Shown: positions 8,811-17,588, numbered from the stretch's first letter. The stretch: DNA of 64,000 bases from an uncultured Lachnospira sp. (GCA_910589305.1 CAJUTV010000011.1:76850-140849); one strand, 5' to 3'. Program-made: numbers and translations. Notes: generated by a model not told the origin, from the letters alone.

Positions 8811-8970
8811 TAGGGCTTTCCTTTAAAATTTTATGTCCTCTTATTGAAAGTTATACACGATGTTTATAGAAACTTAAATGCGTTACATCAAGAAATAGTA
8901 TGTTCATTATGGTAGGATTCATCACTAATAGTGGAATGCCATATTAAAGAAAAAAGTCAATCGTTTTAAG

Positions 8971-10155
8971 TTATTTTGCAGGCTTTGGAAATGCTTTGTC
9001 CAACATTTGCAGTAGTCTTATATCATATGTATGATATTTTTTAACGGTGTTATAGCCATGCAAAGCAATGTCTTTGCGCTCTTGTTCATGTTCTAAATAG
9101 TATCGGCATAATTCTTTTAAATTATCAGCACTGTCATACGTTACAAGGTCTTTTCCTATTGTGAAAAATTGCGGTATTTCGGATTGATAGTTTGTTATCA
9201 GAAAACCGCCACAGCCAAGTACGTCAAATATTCGCAGAGGAAGTCCTGAACGTATAGATTTAGCAGTGATGTTAATATTAATTTTACTCTGATTAAAGAT
9301 AAGAGGCATCTCGTCTAGTGAACGTGCAAAACCTCGATTGTTAATATGAGGCATAGAAGAAGTGTCACTGCCTGTATAGATATCAACATGGAAAGAATCC
9401 GACAGCATTTTTAACAGGCGGAGGCGTTCTTGTTCAGCAACTTTTACGCTTAAATAAAGTTGTGCCACACAAGCCTTATAATCTGCATAATCCTCATCTG
9501 GGAAACGGTATGAATAAGGCGTTGACTCTAAGAAGGTTGTCACAAATGTATCCGTCAGTACTTCTTGTAAAAAGTTATAGCCATATATTTTTAGTTGTGC
9601 CTCAATTAATCCATCTGCATAGCCTCTTTCATAATCAGGCAATTTTGCTCGGTTAAAAGGACATTTTTCAGCGTAAGTTGAACCGATAAAGGATATGTCA
9701 CCTGCATATTTTTTCTTATCCGATTGTGAAGCATGAGATAAGAATGCATCGGTTCTTGCCACATTAGCAGCAAGCGGCATATGAAAGATGCAATCAGGGT
9801 TTAGCGGTGAAAATTCCTGATATAAACAGGCATCGAATAAAAATATTCGATTGCAGGAATTGCGCAGAGCTTTTGAGTACAGTTCCATAACGGGACTGTC
9901 AACAATAAGGCTGATATAAGGCAGATGCATAATTTCACATACATCTGAGAGGTATGGAAAAAAATTAATAGTAAATGCAAATGTAAAGTTTTCAGACATC
10001 AGCGCAGGGGAAATTTTTTTTACACAATCCGATGGAAGTAAATTTTTTTTGGTCATTTCAATGGTTTCTTCATATATTTCAAATCCAAGTCGTTTAAAGC
10101 TTTCGATTACATCTGGTTCACAGATACTATTGTAGCGGTAAAAATATATTTTCAT
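8971..10155 (-). CDS. CgeB/DUF3880-type glycosyltransferase, paralogue 2
   Basis: 394 aa; ATG at 10155 with AATGGAGGATTT upstream on the minus strand. It has the same two-part layout as the protein at 6839-8023: FTINFFPYLSDVCEIMHLPY and VDSPVMELYSK in the DUF3880-like N-terminal half, RGYADGLIEAQLKIYGYNF in the centre, and SKININITAKSIRSGLPLRI with FDVLGCGGFLITNYQ in the glycosyl transferase 1_2 half. Probable cytoplasmic glycosyltransferase acting on flagellin or a surface polymer. The type III toxin-antitoxin locus separates it from paralogue 1, with all three genes on the minus strand. Specificity is unknown. Confidence 0.82.
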   Translation of the reverse strand: MKIYFYRYNSICEPDVIESFKRLGFEIYEETIEMTKKNLLPSDCVKKISPALMSENFTFAFTINFFPYLSDVCEIMHLPYISLIVDSPVMELYSKALRNSCNRIFLFDACLYQEFSPLNPDCIFHMPLAANVARTDAFLSHASQSDKKKYAGDISFIGSTYAEKCPFNRAKLPDYERGYADGLIEAQLKIYGYNFLQEVLTDTFVTTFLESTPYSYRFPDEDYADYKACVAQLYLSVKVAEQERLRLLKMLSDSFHVDIYTGSDTSSMPHINNRGFARSLDEMPLIFNQSKININITAKSIRSGLPLRIFDVLGCGGFLITNYQSEIPQFFTIGKDLVTYDSADNLKELCRYYLEHEQERKDIALHGYNTVKKYHTYDIRLLQMLDKAFPKPAK

Positions 10156-10266
10156 AAATCCTCCATTTTAGATTTGTTATATAATGTTTATTATTCTTTG
10201 TTGAAGTAAACTTATTAAAGTTGTTTAAGCATTCAACATATATAATTATATAAAAGATAGTGAATA

Positions 10267-10395
10267 GTCAAAGTGGATATTTGCAATCCGCCGCTTGCTC
10301 ATAATCTCATGGTTGCTGTCACAACGCAAGTCCTCACTCGCCACTTATGCCTCTGCAGCCATTGAAGTGGGGAATTTCCTTAATAAGGTTAAATT
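10267..10395 (-). repeat. Dispersed structured repeat, copy a (minus orientation)
   Basis: The reverse complement reads TTTAACCTTATTAAGGAA, then CCACTT...AAGTGG, then GACTTGCGTTGTGACAGC, then ATGAGATTATGAGCAAGC, ending in a hairpin and CTTTGAC. The same order of blocks occurs at 19579-19710 and 53323-53482. The rest of the 464-base gap before the next gene is AT-rich with no gene that I can support. Confidence 0.8.
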
Positions 10396-10619
10396 GTAAA
10401 TTTAATTGTAATGTAATTATGCTAGATTAGCAATGAAAAATATGATAATATTTAGATAGACAAGTTTAGTCAAAAAACTTAAAATGAACGTATAGGGTGA
10501 TAGTGCGAAAAATAAATTGCTTGATAAATAAAATTGAATAAAGCAATTTATAATTGTATTTTACTTGACTTAAAACTGCTAAAATAATATAGATTTTATA
10601 TGCAAAAAGCATTGTAGAA

Positions 10620-11825
10620 ATGGGTATGAATATGGGGAAAATTTTATTTTTTAAGTGGAATGCTTTTATGCAGGAAGGCATTGAACGGGCATTACAAGAA
10701 TTAAATATTGATTATGATACATTTTATTATATATTTAAAGATTGGGAAAAAGATGATGAATTTGTAAGCATTTTTCAATCGTATGTTATGGAGAATCATT
10801 ATAAAAAATATGACACCGTTTTTTCAGTGAATTATTCGCCGCTAATTTCATCGGTATGTATGGAGGCAGGCATTCATTATGTATCTTGGGTATATGATGA
10901 ACCATTACATATTAGAAGTAAAACAAGTCTAAAAAATTCGTGTAATGATATTTATTTTTTTGATAGGATGCAGTGTGAGCGATATGCAAAAAGAGGGGTC
11001 AATGCTCATCATATGCCGCTGGCAGCAGACAGTTTTGTCTTTAGTGAAAAAGGTATAGAGCAAATTATTAAAAAAAGGAAAAATGGAGCAGAACAAGGCG
11101 TTATTCCAAAAGAGCATATGAATTATGATTGTGATGTCTCTTTAGTAGGAAAATTGTATAAGTCCGATTACAATTATATATGTACACCACTAGACCAATA
11201 TTTGCGGGGATATTTGGAAGGAATTGTCGAAGCGCAAAAGAAAGTTTATGGCGGTTGTTTTATAAGAGATATGGTTACTAGTGACTTACTTAAAAAACTT
11301 AACAATCAGTATATAAAAGCTTCTAATGGTTTATTTCGAGTGACAAAAGATGAGATGAATTTTGTGCTGGGAACAGAAGTGACTGGACGTGAGCGATATA
11401 TGGCACTTGCGCTGCTGCAAAATCGATGTAATGTTCATGTGTATTCAGATGATACAGATGAGCGTCTTAATAAAGTAAAGTTTCGGGGGCATATTGATTA
11501 TTATACACAGATGCCAAAAATATTTAGAGCAAGTAAGATTAATTTAAATATATCATTAAAGTTGATTGAGACAGGTATTCCTCTTCGAGTTCTTGATGTT
11601 TTAGGGTGCAACGGTTTTTTGATAACGAATTATCAGCAAGAATTATTGGAATATTTTGAACCAGAAATTGATTTAGTAATATATAATGATATGGTCGATT
11701 TAGTTACTAAGGTAGAGTATTATTTAAAACATGACAACGAAAGAAATGCTATTGCTAGGAATGGATATGAAAAGGTAAAGAAATTATTTAATTTTAAAGA
11801 TAAATTATCAGTAATGCTGCTTTGA
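10620..11825 (+). CDS. CgeB/DUF3880-type glycosyltransferase, paralogue 3
   Basis: Up to 401 aa. ATG 10620 and ATG 10632 are both possible; ATG 10632 gives MGKILFFKWNAF, closer to the other paralogues, while neither has an ideal ribosome binding site. N-terminal blocks FSVNYSPLISSVCMEAGIHY and YDEPLHIRSK, central RGYLEGIVEAQKKVYGG, and C-terminal SKINLNISLKLIETGIPLRV with LDVLGCNGFLITNYQ match paralogues 1 and 2. It is divergent from them on the plus strand, with a dispersed repeat in the gap. Likely flagellin or surface glycosylation. Confidence 0.82.
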   Translation: MGMNMGKILFFKWNAFMQEGIERALQELNIDYDTFYYIFKDWEKDDEFVSIFQSYVMENHYKKYDTVFSVNYSPLISSVCMEAGIHYVSWVYDEPLHIRSKTSLKNSCNDIYFFDRMQCERYAKRGVNAHHMPLAADSFVFSEKGIEQIIKKRKNGAEQGVIPKEHMNYDCDVSLVGKLYKSDYNYICTPLDQYLRGYLEGIVEAQKKVYGGCFIRDMVTSDLLKKLNNQYIKASNGLFRVTKDEMNFVLGTEVTGRERYMALALLQNRCNVHVYSDDTDERLNKVKFRGHIDYYTQMPKIFRASKINLNISLKLIETGIPLRVLDVLGCNGFLITNYQQELLEYFEPEIDLVIYNDMVDLVTKVEYYLKHDNERNAIARNGYEKVKKLFNFKDKLSVMLL

Positions 11826-11926
11826 CAATGATTTTTATATTGGGTGATAATACATTGAGTATTTTTTTGATGTACATTTGACTTTACAGAAAATAGCGAT
11901 GTCCGATATATAAAATAAATTTGTTG

Positions 11927-12028
11927 CCTATTTGTGTCGAAGCGTCGCAAATAGGGCTTGAGACAAGACTAAAGATGGTCTTGCAAATTTGTATTGCTTA
12001 ATTTGTTTGTTACGCTTTGGAATGGAGG
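11927..12028 (+). promoter_or_regulatory. Structured leader with loop-to-Shine-Dalgarno pseudoknot, copy 1
   Basis: A 10-bp hairpin (11927-11936 with 11946-11955) carries the 9-nt loop TCGAAGCGT. The loop is complementary over 9 pairs (two G-T) to ACGCTTTGG at 12012-12020, just before the AATGGAGG ribosome binding site (12021-12028). Between them is a second hairpin CAAGAC/GTCTTG (11964-11983). The same design with compensatory changes is at 45942-46051. It is probably a cis-regulatory RNA acting on translation; the ligand is unknown. Confidence 0.65.
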
Positions 12029-12034
12029 ATTAAT

Positions 12035-13405
12035 ATGTATGAATTTAAAACATTTTATGAGTTGCTTAAAAATAATGCCTTAAAATATGGCGATAAAACA
12101 GCAATATTATATGATACATTTGAAGTAAGTTATAAAAAATTATTTGCTGATGCGGTGAAGAAGGCATTGCATTTGCAAAGATATAAAGGAAAAAGAATTG
12201 CTATATATGGTCCTGCTTCATATCGATGGATAGTCAATTTTTTTGGTATTATTCTTGCTGGAAAAGATGTGGTTTTAATTGATTTTTTTATTCCAAGAAA
12301 TACAAGGGATAAAATGCTTGATGATACGAGTGTAGATTATGTATTATGTTCAACGAATCAATATATTTTGTCCAATGTTAAGGCAATTATGATTGACGGT
12401 GCAGAAAAAGATGATGTCAGTGGTCTAGTTTATGATGAAAGTACACAGGAAGGCAATATTATTATTTTTACATCTACAGCAAAACAGTGTGATAAAGGTG
12501 TTATTCTTACCTCTTGTAATATAATGGCTGCACTTGATAAATTATCAAAATGTGGTCTGTGTAATGAGAATGATAAAGTATTGTCACAAGTTGCATTGAG
12601 TCAAATATTTGGACTATTATACAGCTTTATATGGCCAATTAGTGCTGGTGCATGTCTATGTGTAGGAAGAGGTCTAAGGCATATTGATGCAGATACATAT
12701 TATTATAATCCTACCATTTTGCCTGCTAATCCGTCTATGATAGAGTATCTTAAAAAAATCAAGGCATTTAATCAAGAACTAAAGTGTATTATTGTTGGCG
12801 GCGCACCATGCCCTTTAAAATTATGTGAGGATATAAAAGAAAATGGCATAGAAATTTATACAATATATGGAGAGGCGCAAAGTACAGGTTGTGTTGCTAT
12901 CAGTAACTGCAAAGATGATTCTTATGAGGTTATGGGAGAAGACAGTGTATATATAGCAGATAACGGCGAAATTATGTTGAAAGATGGCTGTGTTATGGCT
13001 GGATTTAATAATGATGACACGCAAACTTCTGCTTTTATTGAAGATGGTGTGCTGCATACAGGTGATTTTGGACGATTCAACGATAAGGGACATTTAATTA
13101 TTGAAAAAAGAAATGCTGGCATTATTACACTTCCAACAGGGGAAAGTATATGTAAAAAAGTCGTTGACAATAAGCTGGCAGCTATGAATGATGTAAAAGA
13201 TGGCTGTGTATGTATGTACGATAATAAACTTACAGCGGTGATGGTTAAATTAAATGACAATATAACACCAGAGCGTATTCAAAAACATATTGATAAGTAT
13301 AATGAAGAAAATGGTTACAGATGGGAAATACAAAAAGTTGTTACGATTAATCATCCAATCAATAGGCTTGACGATGGGCAGATTGATGAAAAAGTTTTTG
13401 CATAA
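12035..13405 (+). CDS. Acyl-adenylate ligase-like protein (ANL superfamily) with degenerate motifs
   Basis: 456 aa from ATG 12035, which has TGGAGGATTAAT upstream; an in-frame ATG at 12017 lies before that site and is rejected. The fold is recognisable as an AMP-forming ligase: FYELLKNNALKYGDKTAILY at the N-terminus, RIAIYGPASYRWIVNFFGII, YGEAQSTG as the aromatic/YGxTE motif, and HTGDFGRF as the ATP-binding TGD motif. The P-loop is altered (FTSTAKQCDKGVILTS where YTSGTTGxPKGV is usual). The C-terminal GK lysine that drives adenylation is absent (RLDDGQIDEKVF). Full adenylation activity is doubtful. It is followed by a small ORF with its own structured leader. Substrate and role are unknown. 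Confidence 0.75.
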   Translation: MYEFKTFYELLKNNALKYGDKTAILYDTFEVSYKKLFADAVKKALHLQRYKGKRIAIYGPASYRWIVNFFGIILAGKDVVLIDFFIPRNTRDKMLDDTSVDYVLCSTNQYILSNVKAIMIDGAEKDDVSGLVYDESTQEGNIIIFTSTAKQCDKGVILTSCNIMAALDKLSKCGLCNENDKVLSQVALSQIFGLLYSFIWPISAGACLCVGRGLRHIDADTYYYNPTILPANPSMIEYLKKIKAFNQELKCIIVGGAPCPLKLCEDIKENGIEIYTIYGEAQSTGCVAISNCKDDSYEVMGEDSVYIADNGEIMLKDGCVMAGFNNDDTQTSAFIEDGVLHTGDFGRFNDKGHLIIEKRNAGIITLPTGESICKKVVDNKLAAMNDVKDGCVCMYDNKLTAVMVKLNDNITPERIQKHIDKYNEENGYRWEIQKVVTINHPINRLDDGQIDEKVFA

Positions 13406-13428
13406 AGGTTAATTATTATATATTGCTG

Positions 13429-13478
13429 CCGATACTATATATTAGTCGGTTGGTATCATCAACATATAGTATTGGAGG
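13429..13478 (+). promoter_or_regulatory. Possible structured leader before the 122-aa ORF
   Basis: CCGA (13429-13432) can pair with TCGG (13446-13449). The enclosed ATACTATAT (13432-13440) is fully complementary to ATATAGTAT (13464-13472), immediately before TGGAGG. A small GTTG/CAAC hairpin lies between. The layout resembles the leader at 11927, but the pairing is AT-only and could instead be a simple long hairpin. Confidence 0.4.
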
Positions 13479-13486
13479 ATTTTGAC

Positions 13487-13855
13487 ATGGAAGAATTATA
13501 TGAACAGCAGATAGAGGCTTTAGAGGTAGCAGTGCCATACTGTGATAGAATGAGTGCTGCATTAAAGCAGATTATAAAAGAATTAACAGGTGAAAAGCAA
13601 GAAGATACAGACGAATATATTGTGACAATTTTAAATGGTTTGAATTGGATATTTAGTGTCTTTAATGGAACACAAGACCTTGTAAATAAAGATGCAGTTG
13701 TTATTGATAAAGATAAAGTAAATGAGAGTGTTTCTATGCTCAATGAAGCAAATGATGCAAAAGACGACCACAAGCGTGCACAAGCTTTTGAGGGAATCCT
13801 TCAATTTGTTGAACAATTTAGGGAAGTTGCTGCAAATTTGTCGGCAGCAGGTTGA
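13487..13855 (+). CDS. Small acidic hypothetical protein
   Basis: 122 aa; ATG 13487 is chosen because TTGGAGG lies 8 bases upstream, and the earlier in-frame ATG at 13472 precedes that site. I do not recognise the family. The sequence is acidic and looks all-helical (EELYEQQIEALEVAVPYCDR, SAALKQIIKEL, QAFEGILQFVEQFREVAANL), with no signal peptide or membrane segment. It lies 81 bases after the adenylate ligase-like gene on the same strand and is probably functionally tied to it, or to the nearby glycosylation/flagellar genes. A helical chaperone-like role is a guess only. Confidence 0.7.
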   Translation: MEELYEQQIEALEVAVPYCDRMSAALKQIIKELTGEKQEDTDEYIVTILNGLNWIFSVFNGTQDLVNKDAVVIDKDKVNESVSMLNEANDAKDDHKRAQAFEGILQFVEQFREVAANLSAAG

Positions 13856-13967
13856 TTTATTTTTGTAAGCAATAAAGCGAGAGATATAGTTACATAAGCA
13901 TCGAATTTTTTAAAATAATAAAGCAAATGTTTTGTTTGTATAAGCATTGGACTAATTTTATAAAAAG

Positions 13968-14459
13968 ATGAATAATAGTTATATTTTTAAAAGCCCAATA
14001 GGTTTATTAAAAATTGAAGAAGAAGATAGTAAAATTATAGGTGTTTCTTTACAGCAAAAAGAAATGGATTTCGTGCAATCGCAGAAATTTATACAGCATT
14101 CCGATTTGCTTTATGAAGCATATCGTCAGCTACAGGAATATTTTTCAGAAAAAAGAAAGCAATTTCAATTGCCAATAAGTGGCAAAGGGACAATATTTCA
14201 GCAAGCGGTATGGAAAGCATTGCAAAATATACCTTATGGTGAAACAAGAAGTTATGAAGATATTGCAATTGCTGTCAAGAATCCAAAAGCAGCGCGTGCA
14301 ATAGGGCAGGCTAACAATAGGAATCCCATTTTAATTATTGTTCCTTGTCACCGAGTTATTCATAAAAATGGAGATATTACAGGATTTGGCTGTGGTACTA
14401 AGATAAAAAAGTATCTCTTAGATTTAGAAAAAAGAAATAAAAAAGCTATCGCACAATAA
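13968..14459 (+). CDS. ogt: Methylated-DNA--protein-cysteine methyltransferase
   Basis: 163 aa. It removes O6-alkyl groups from guanine in DNA by suicide transfer to its own cysteine. The active-site motif PCHRV is present in IIVPCHRVIHKNGDITGFGC, preceded by the helix-turn-helix region FQQAVWKALQNIPYGETRSYED and the arginine-finger stretch ARAIGQANNRNP. Length is typical of single-domain Ogt proteins. The ribosome binding site is weak (AAAAAG). It is followed by a strong bidirectional terminator, so it is the last gene of its unit. Confidence 0.93.
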   Translation: MNNSYIFKSPIGLLKIEEEDSKIIGVSLQQKEMDFVQSQKFIQHSDLLYEAYRQLQEYFSEKRKQFQLPISGKGTIFQQAVWKALQNIPYGETRSYEDIAIAVKNPKAARAIGQANNRNPILIIVPCHRVIHKNGDITGFGCGTKIKKYLLDLEKRNKKAIAQ

Positions 14460-14478
14460 TAATTATATAATTATTATG

Positions 14479-14538
14479 ATATGCTCCCTTTCAGGTAATT
14501 GGTTTTAATTGATTAACTTTACCTAGAAGGGAGCATAT
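14479..14538. terminator. Bidirectional terminator between ogt and the FliD-like gene
   Basis: Long inverted repeat: ATATGCTCCCTT at 14479-14490 pairs with AAGGGAGCATAT ending at 14538, extended by AGGTAA/TTACCT. It lies between convergent genes and is followed by TTATTTTG on the plus strand. Confidence 0.85.
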
Positions 14539-14577
14539 TATTTTGTTATAATTTCTTTAAGATTGTCATTTTGCTTT

Positions 14578-15849
14578 TTAAGCATAACCATTAAACATCA
14601 TTCCAGTGTAAGCAGACAGATTATATGGGTCTGTCATTGTTCGATGCGGGTTTTTATATGCAACAATTTTATTGTTGACATAATCCATAGGGTTTGTAGC
14701 AATAGAATCTGCTTTTCTTTGAATGGATTTTTTAAATTCATTCAATTCACTAAAAACATCACTCATTAAACCATTATGGGCAACATTTAAAACTTCGCTT
14801 TTATTCATGCTGATTGAACCGTCTTGTTCCACGTGCATACCATTGTTATTTAATGTTGTTTTATAAGCGTTGGTTATTCTTGAAAATTCACGTTTTAGTC
14901 GTTCATTTCCAGAAAATTTCATACTGTTATCTGTTGAAAATACAGATATCATTGTGTTGTAGCCAGAAAGCAATTCGTCAACCGTATCAACAATAGATTC
15001 ATCGTTTGTATTTAAACTGATAATTGCTGGATTGTCACCAGTAACATTGTTTAGTTTAATAGAATATAGATTGTTGTAATTTAAGTCGTTGCTATGTGAA
15101 TACTTTTCATTGCCATTAATAGAAAAAATGGCATTTGCTGGATATTCACTTACATTGTTTAATCCGAATGTTTCTACTAATTCATCATTTTCTGATTCAA
15201 TGGAAAAGATAACAGGTTTTATGCCAGTGACTCCAGTTGCCTCTGATTTGACAGATAAAGCAGTATTGCCAAGCTCATTAGTTATTACGCTTGCATTCAG
15301 TCCAATATTTGAGCGATTCATAAGTCTTGCAATCTTATTTTGAATGTCTGCATTAGTCTCTTTGTCTGAAATGCTAAATTCAAATTCATAAGTTAAGTTG
15401 TTAATGTCTAAATCAAATTTGTAAAATCCCTTTTTTAAAGATTTTTCATTAGGTTGCAAGAAATTTCCAGTGTTTACTTGGCTGGAAGCAATTTGTTTTA
15501 CAGCAACTTCCAGTTGATTGGAATCAGAAGCAGAGTTGCCGCCAGTATATACGACACTAACAGCATCTGGATTGCTTGATTGTGCGGACTTTTTATATGC
15601 CATCTGTCCACTGGATTCATCGGATAAATCTCTTGTGACATAGGTTAGCGCACGAGCATGTTCTTTTAAATCAATTGCGTATCTTTGTGCGGCATTGGAT
15701 ATGTCTACTTTATATACAGGGGTCTGGCTGTTAGTTTTCACAACTTTACTGTAAGAATTTTTAAGTTGTGATTTTGTATGTGTATCATACTTTGCATTGA
15801 CCCTATTTCCATATTGAGAAAGATAATAATTATATGCACCACTAATCAT
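14578..15849 (-). CDS. FliD-like flagellar hook-associated protein
   Basis: 423 aa; ATG at 15849 with GGAGGTGACTG upstream on the minus strand, a near-perfect Shine-Dalgarno sequence. The centre (DSNQLEVAVKQIASSQVNTG, then KETNADIQNKIARLMNRSN) and the C-terminal region (VDELLSGYNTMISVF, SRITNAYKTTLNNNGMHVEQ) resemble FliD/HAP2, the cap that guides flagellin assembly. The N-terminus is atypical (MISGAYNYYLSQYGNRVNAK) and the protein is shorter than many FliD proteins, so it may be a specialised paralogue. Exported through the flagellar secretion system if it is FliD-like, so no signal peptide is expected. It supports the view that the glycosyltransferases nearby modify flagellin. Confidence 0.68.
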   Translation of the reverse strand: MISGAYNYYLSQYGNRVNAKYDTHTKSQLKNSYSKVVKTNSQTPVYKVDISNAAQRYAIDLKEHARALTYVTRDLSDESSGQMAYKKSAQSSNPDAVSVVYTGGNSASDSNQLEVAVKQIASSQVNTGNFLQPNEKSLKKGFYKFDLDINNLTYEFEFSISDKETNADIQNKIARLMNRSNIGLNASVITNELGNTALSVKSEATGVTGIKPVIFSIESENDELVETFGLNNVSEYPANAIFSINGNEKYSHSNDLNYNNLYSIKLNNVTGDNPAIISLNTNDESIVDTVDELLSGYNTMISVFSTDNSMKFSGNERLKREFSRITNAYKTTLNNNGMHVEQDGSISMNKSEVLNVAHNGLMSDVFSELNEFKKSIQRKADSIATNPMDYVNNKIVAYKNPHRTMTDPYNLSAYTGMMFNGYA

Positions 15850-15898
15850 TGAAAACAGTCACCTCCTTGTCTGTTAATAATTCAAATAATTTAAAAAA

Positions 15899-15921
15899 TT
15901 CAGAAAATCCTTTTTCTGAAT
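15899..15921 (-). other. Small hairpin upstream of the FliD-like gene
   Basis: TTCAGAAAA and TTTTTCTGAA form an AT-rich inverted repeat around TCC in the 5' region of the minus-strand gene. Function is unclear. Confidence 0.35.
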
Positions 15922-16037
15922 GGTGAAAAACTAACTAGCCACTTTCACATCTTTAGTATATAATAAGTAAACAAAAAAGTCACGTATTTTTTACAGATTT
16001 TAGGGATAAAAATGCGGTTTTCCTTTTTATCTTATTC

Positions 16038-16066
16038 TTGCTGATTTTTCCAAACAGGGGTATAAT
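16038..16066 (+). promoter_or_regulatory. Promoter of the KtrA/TrkA-like gene
   Basis: TTGCTG (16038-16043), 17-base spacer, TATAAT (16061-16066). It implies a leader of about 140 nt. The leader contains a 12-bp hairpin (16157-16184, loop TTTG) and an AAACATG/CATGTTT pair. The rest of the 365-base gap holds nothing else that I can name. Confidence 0.65.
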
Positions 16067-16214
16067 ACCTTTGTTTAAACATGTGTTTTTATTTTTGCGG
16101 GCAATAAGTAAAATAAGCATGTTTGCATGGATATTTGACGGAGGCTACGAGACTTGAATATCTTGTTGTTTGCAACAAGGTATTTGATTAAAACAAATGG
16201 ATTAGGAGAGAATA

Positions 16215-16865
16215 ATGAAATCAATATTAGTCATAGGAATGGGAAAGTTTGGACATCATTTTGTTAATGAGCTGATAGCAGACGGCAATAATGAAGTGAT
16301 GATAATTGATAAAAATGAGTCGCAGATTAGAGATATGTTTTCGCTTGTCACCAGTGCAAGAGTAGGGGATTGTACAAATCCAGATGTATTAAAATCATTG
16401 GGCGTTAAAAATTTTGATATTATTGTTGTATGTATTGGTGAGGATTTTCAAAATAGCCTTGAAGTGACAAGTATTGTAAAAGAAATGGGGGCGCCTTATG
16501 TCATCAGTATGGCAAGCAGAGATATTCATGCAAAATTTCTTTTAAAAAATGGAGCCGATGAGGTTGTTTATCCAGATAGAGATATTGCAGTTAATCTTGC
16601 TGCAAAATGCAGTTCTAATAATGTGTTTGATTATATTTCAGTCTCACAGGAATACTCTATTTATGAAATTTCTGTTTTAAAAGAATGGTGCGGAAAGACT
16701 ATCAAAGCAATCAATGTCCGTGCTGTGCATAATGTATATATTATAGCCATTGTAAATCATAAAGATGGATTAATCGTTATGCCTGGTCCAGATTATGTAT
16801 TTAAAGATACCGACCATATTAAAGTTTTGGGTAAAAAGAAAGATGTCAATAAATTGATAAATTAA
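16215..16865 (+). CDS. Potassium uptake regulatory subunit, KtrA/TrkA family
   Basis: 216 aa; ATG 16215 with AGGAGAG upstream. Residues 1-125 form an RCK_N Rossmann domain: VIGMGKFGHH is the GxGxxG nucleotide loop, and acidic D32 in MIIDKNE is the usual ribose-binding residue. Residues 135-216 are an RCK_C domain, which in this family often binds c-di-AMP. The size is that of KtrA or CglK/KtrC, a cytoplasmic ring that gates a KtrB-type membrane channel. No ktrB partner lies next to it in this window, so the partner must be encoded elsewhere. The long leader suggests RNA-level control, but it does not fit the ydaO/c-di-AMP riboswitch. Confidence 0.9.
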   Translation: MKSILVIGMGKFGHHFVNELIADGNNEVMIIDKNESQIRDMFSLVTSARVGDCTNPDVLKSLGVKNFDIIVVCIGEDFQNSLEVTSIVKEMGAPYVISMASRDIHAKFLLKNGADEVVYPDRDIAVNLAAKCSSNNVFDYISVSQEYSIYEISVLKEWCGKTIKAINVRAVHNVYIIAIVNHKDGLIVMPGPDYVFKDTDHIKVLGKKKDVNKLIN

Positions 16866-16946
16866 TGTGTATGTAACAGTTTAGAAATTTGCTATATAAT
16901 TATCACAAATGTATATTTTGGCAATTTGTTTTTGATGACAAACGTT

Positions 16947-16972
16947 AAAGGGACATGCAGGCATGTCCCTTT
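16947..16972. terminator. Hairpin terminator after the KtrA-like gene
   Basis: Perfect inverted repeat AAAGGGACATGC/GCATGTCCCTTT. It lacks a long T-run, so it could act as a processing or transcript-end hairpin. Confidence 0.6.
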
Positions 16973-17154
16973 GGCTTATTTAATGTAAAAATAGCGCTGT
17001 GCTAAATTGAATTGATAATAGCATATAAATTGAATGATTGATTATCTAAGAATGATTGATTATCTAAATTTGATAGGTTTGTGAGTACATTCTTTCAATT
17101 TAGTACAGTAAAAAAATATACAAAAAATAGAATGATGTAAATATATTATAAAAA

Positions 17155-17316
17155 TTATTTATAAGCTTCCTGCCAGCGCGAAATCATCTCTATAGCTTCT
17201 TTTTCTGAGGATACCTTTGTGACAATAACACCATCAAGATATATCTCATATACAGGGAATTTTCTGACTGTATCACCATGTGATACCATTACCTTATTCA
17301 TTTTAACACGTTCCAT
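17155..17316 (-). CDS. Small 53-aa hypothetical protein
   Basis: ATG at 17316 follows GGAGGTTTTCACAA on the minus strand, an ideal ribosome binding site, and the frame runs 53 codons to TAA at 17155. The product begins MERVKMNKVMVSHGDTVRKF and ends in SRWQEAYK. I do not recognise a family; the mixed charge and a pattern like VYEIYLDGVIVTKVSSEKEA suggest a small folded beta/alpha domain, not a leader peptide. The upstream KtrA-like gene is convergent, and the GGDEF gene is divergent from it. It stands alone with no obvious operon. Confidence 0.72.
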   Translation of the reverse strand: MERVKMNKVMVSHGDTVRKFPVYEIYLDGVIVTKVSSEKEAIEMISRWQEAYK

Positions 17317-17588
17317 TTGTGAAAACCTCCTAATAAACTAAAGAATTGCCACTCTTTAAAAGCGGCTGCTTTGTTAATGATTATGCGTCAGCATACATGT
17401 CCAAATAACAACATGTTGTATTTTAACACATTTATATAAAAAAATAAATACCATATAATGTATTTAGTACTAAAGAACCATTTAATTTCTTAAATCTATT
17501 GCAAAAAAGAGGGTTTGGTTATATACTATATTTGTGAAAAGCGCGGGATTGGCGAAGGCGCATCGTCATTACAATAAAGGAGGCTATA

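Noticed and set aside
10267..10395. Insertion sequence explaining the dispersed repeats
   Set aside because: No transposase ORF, no long terminal inverted repeats and no target duplication are visible. It could still be a MITE, so it is reported as a structured repeat.
16073..16214. c-di-AMP (ydaO) riboswitch upstream of the KtrA-like gene
   Set aside because: The GGGGGACC-type core and the two-fold junction of the class are not found.
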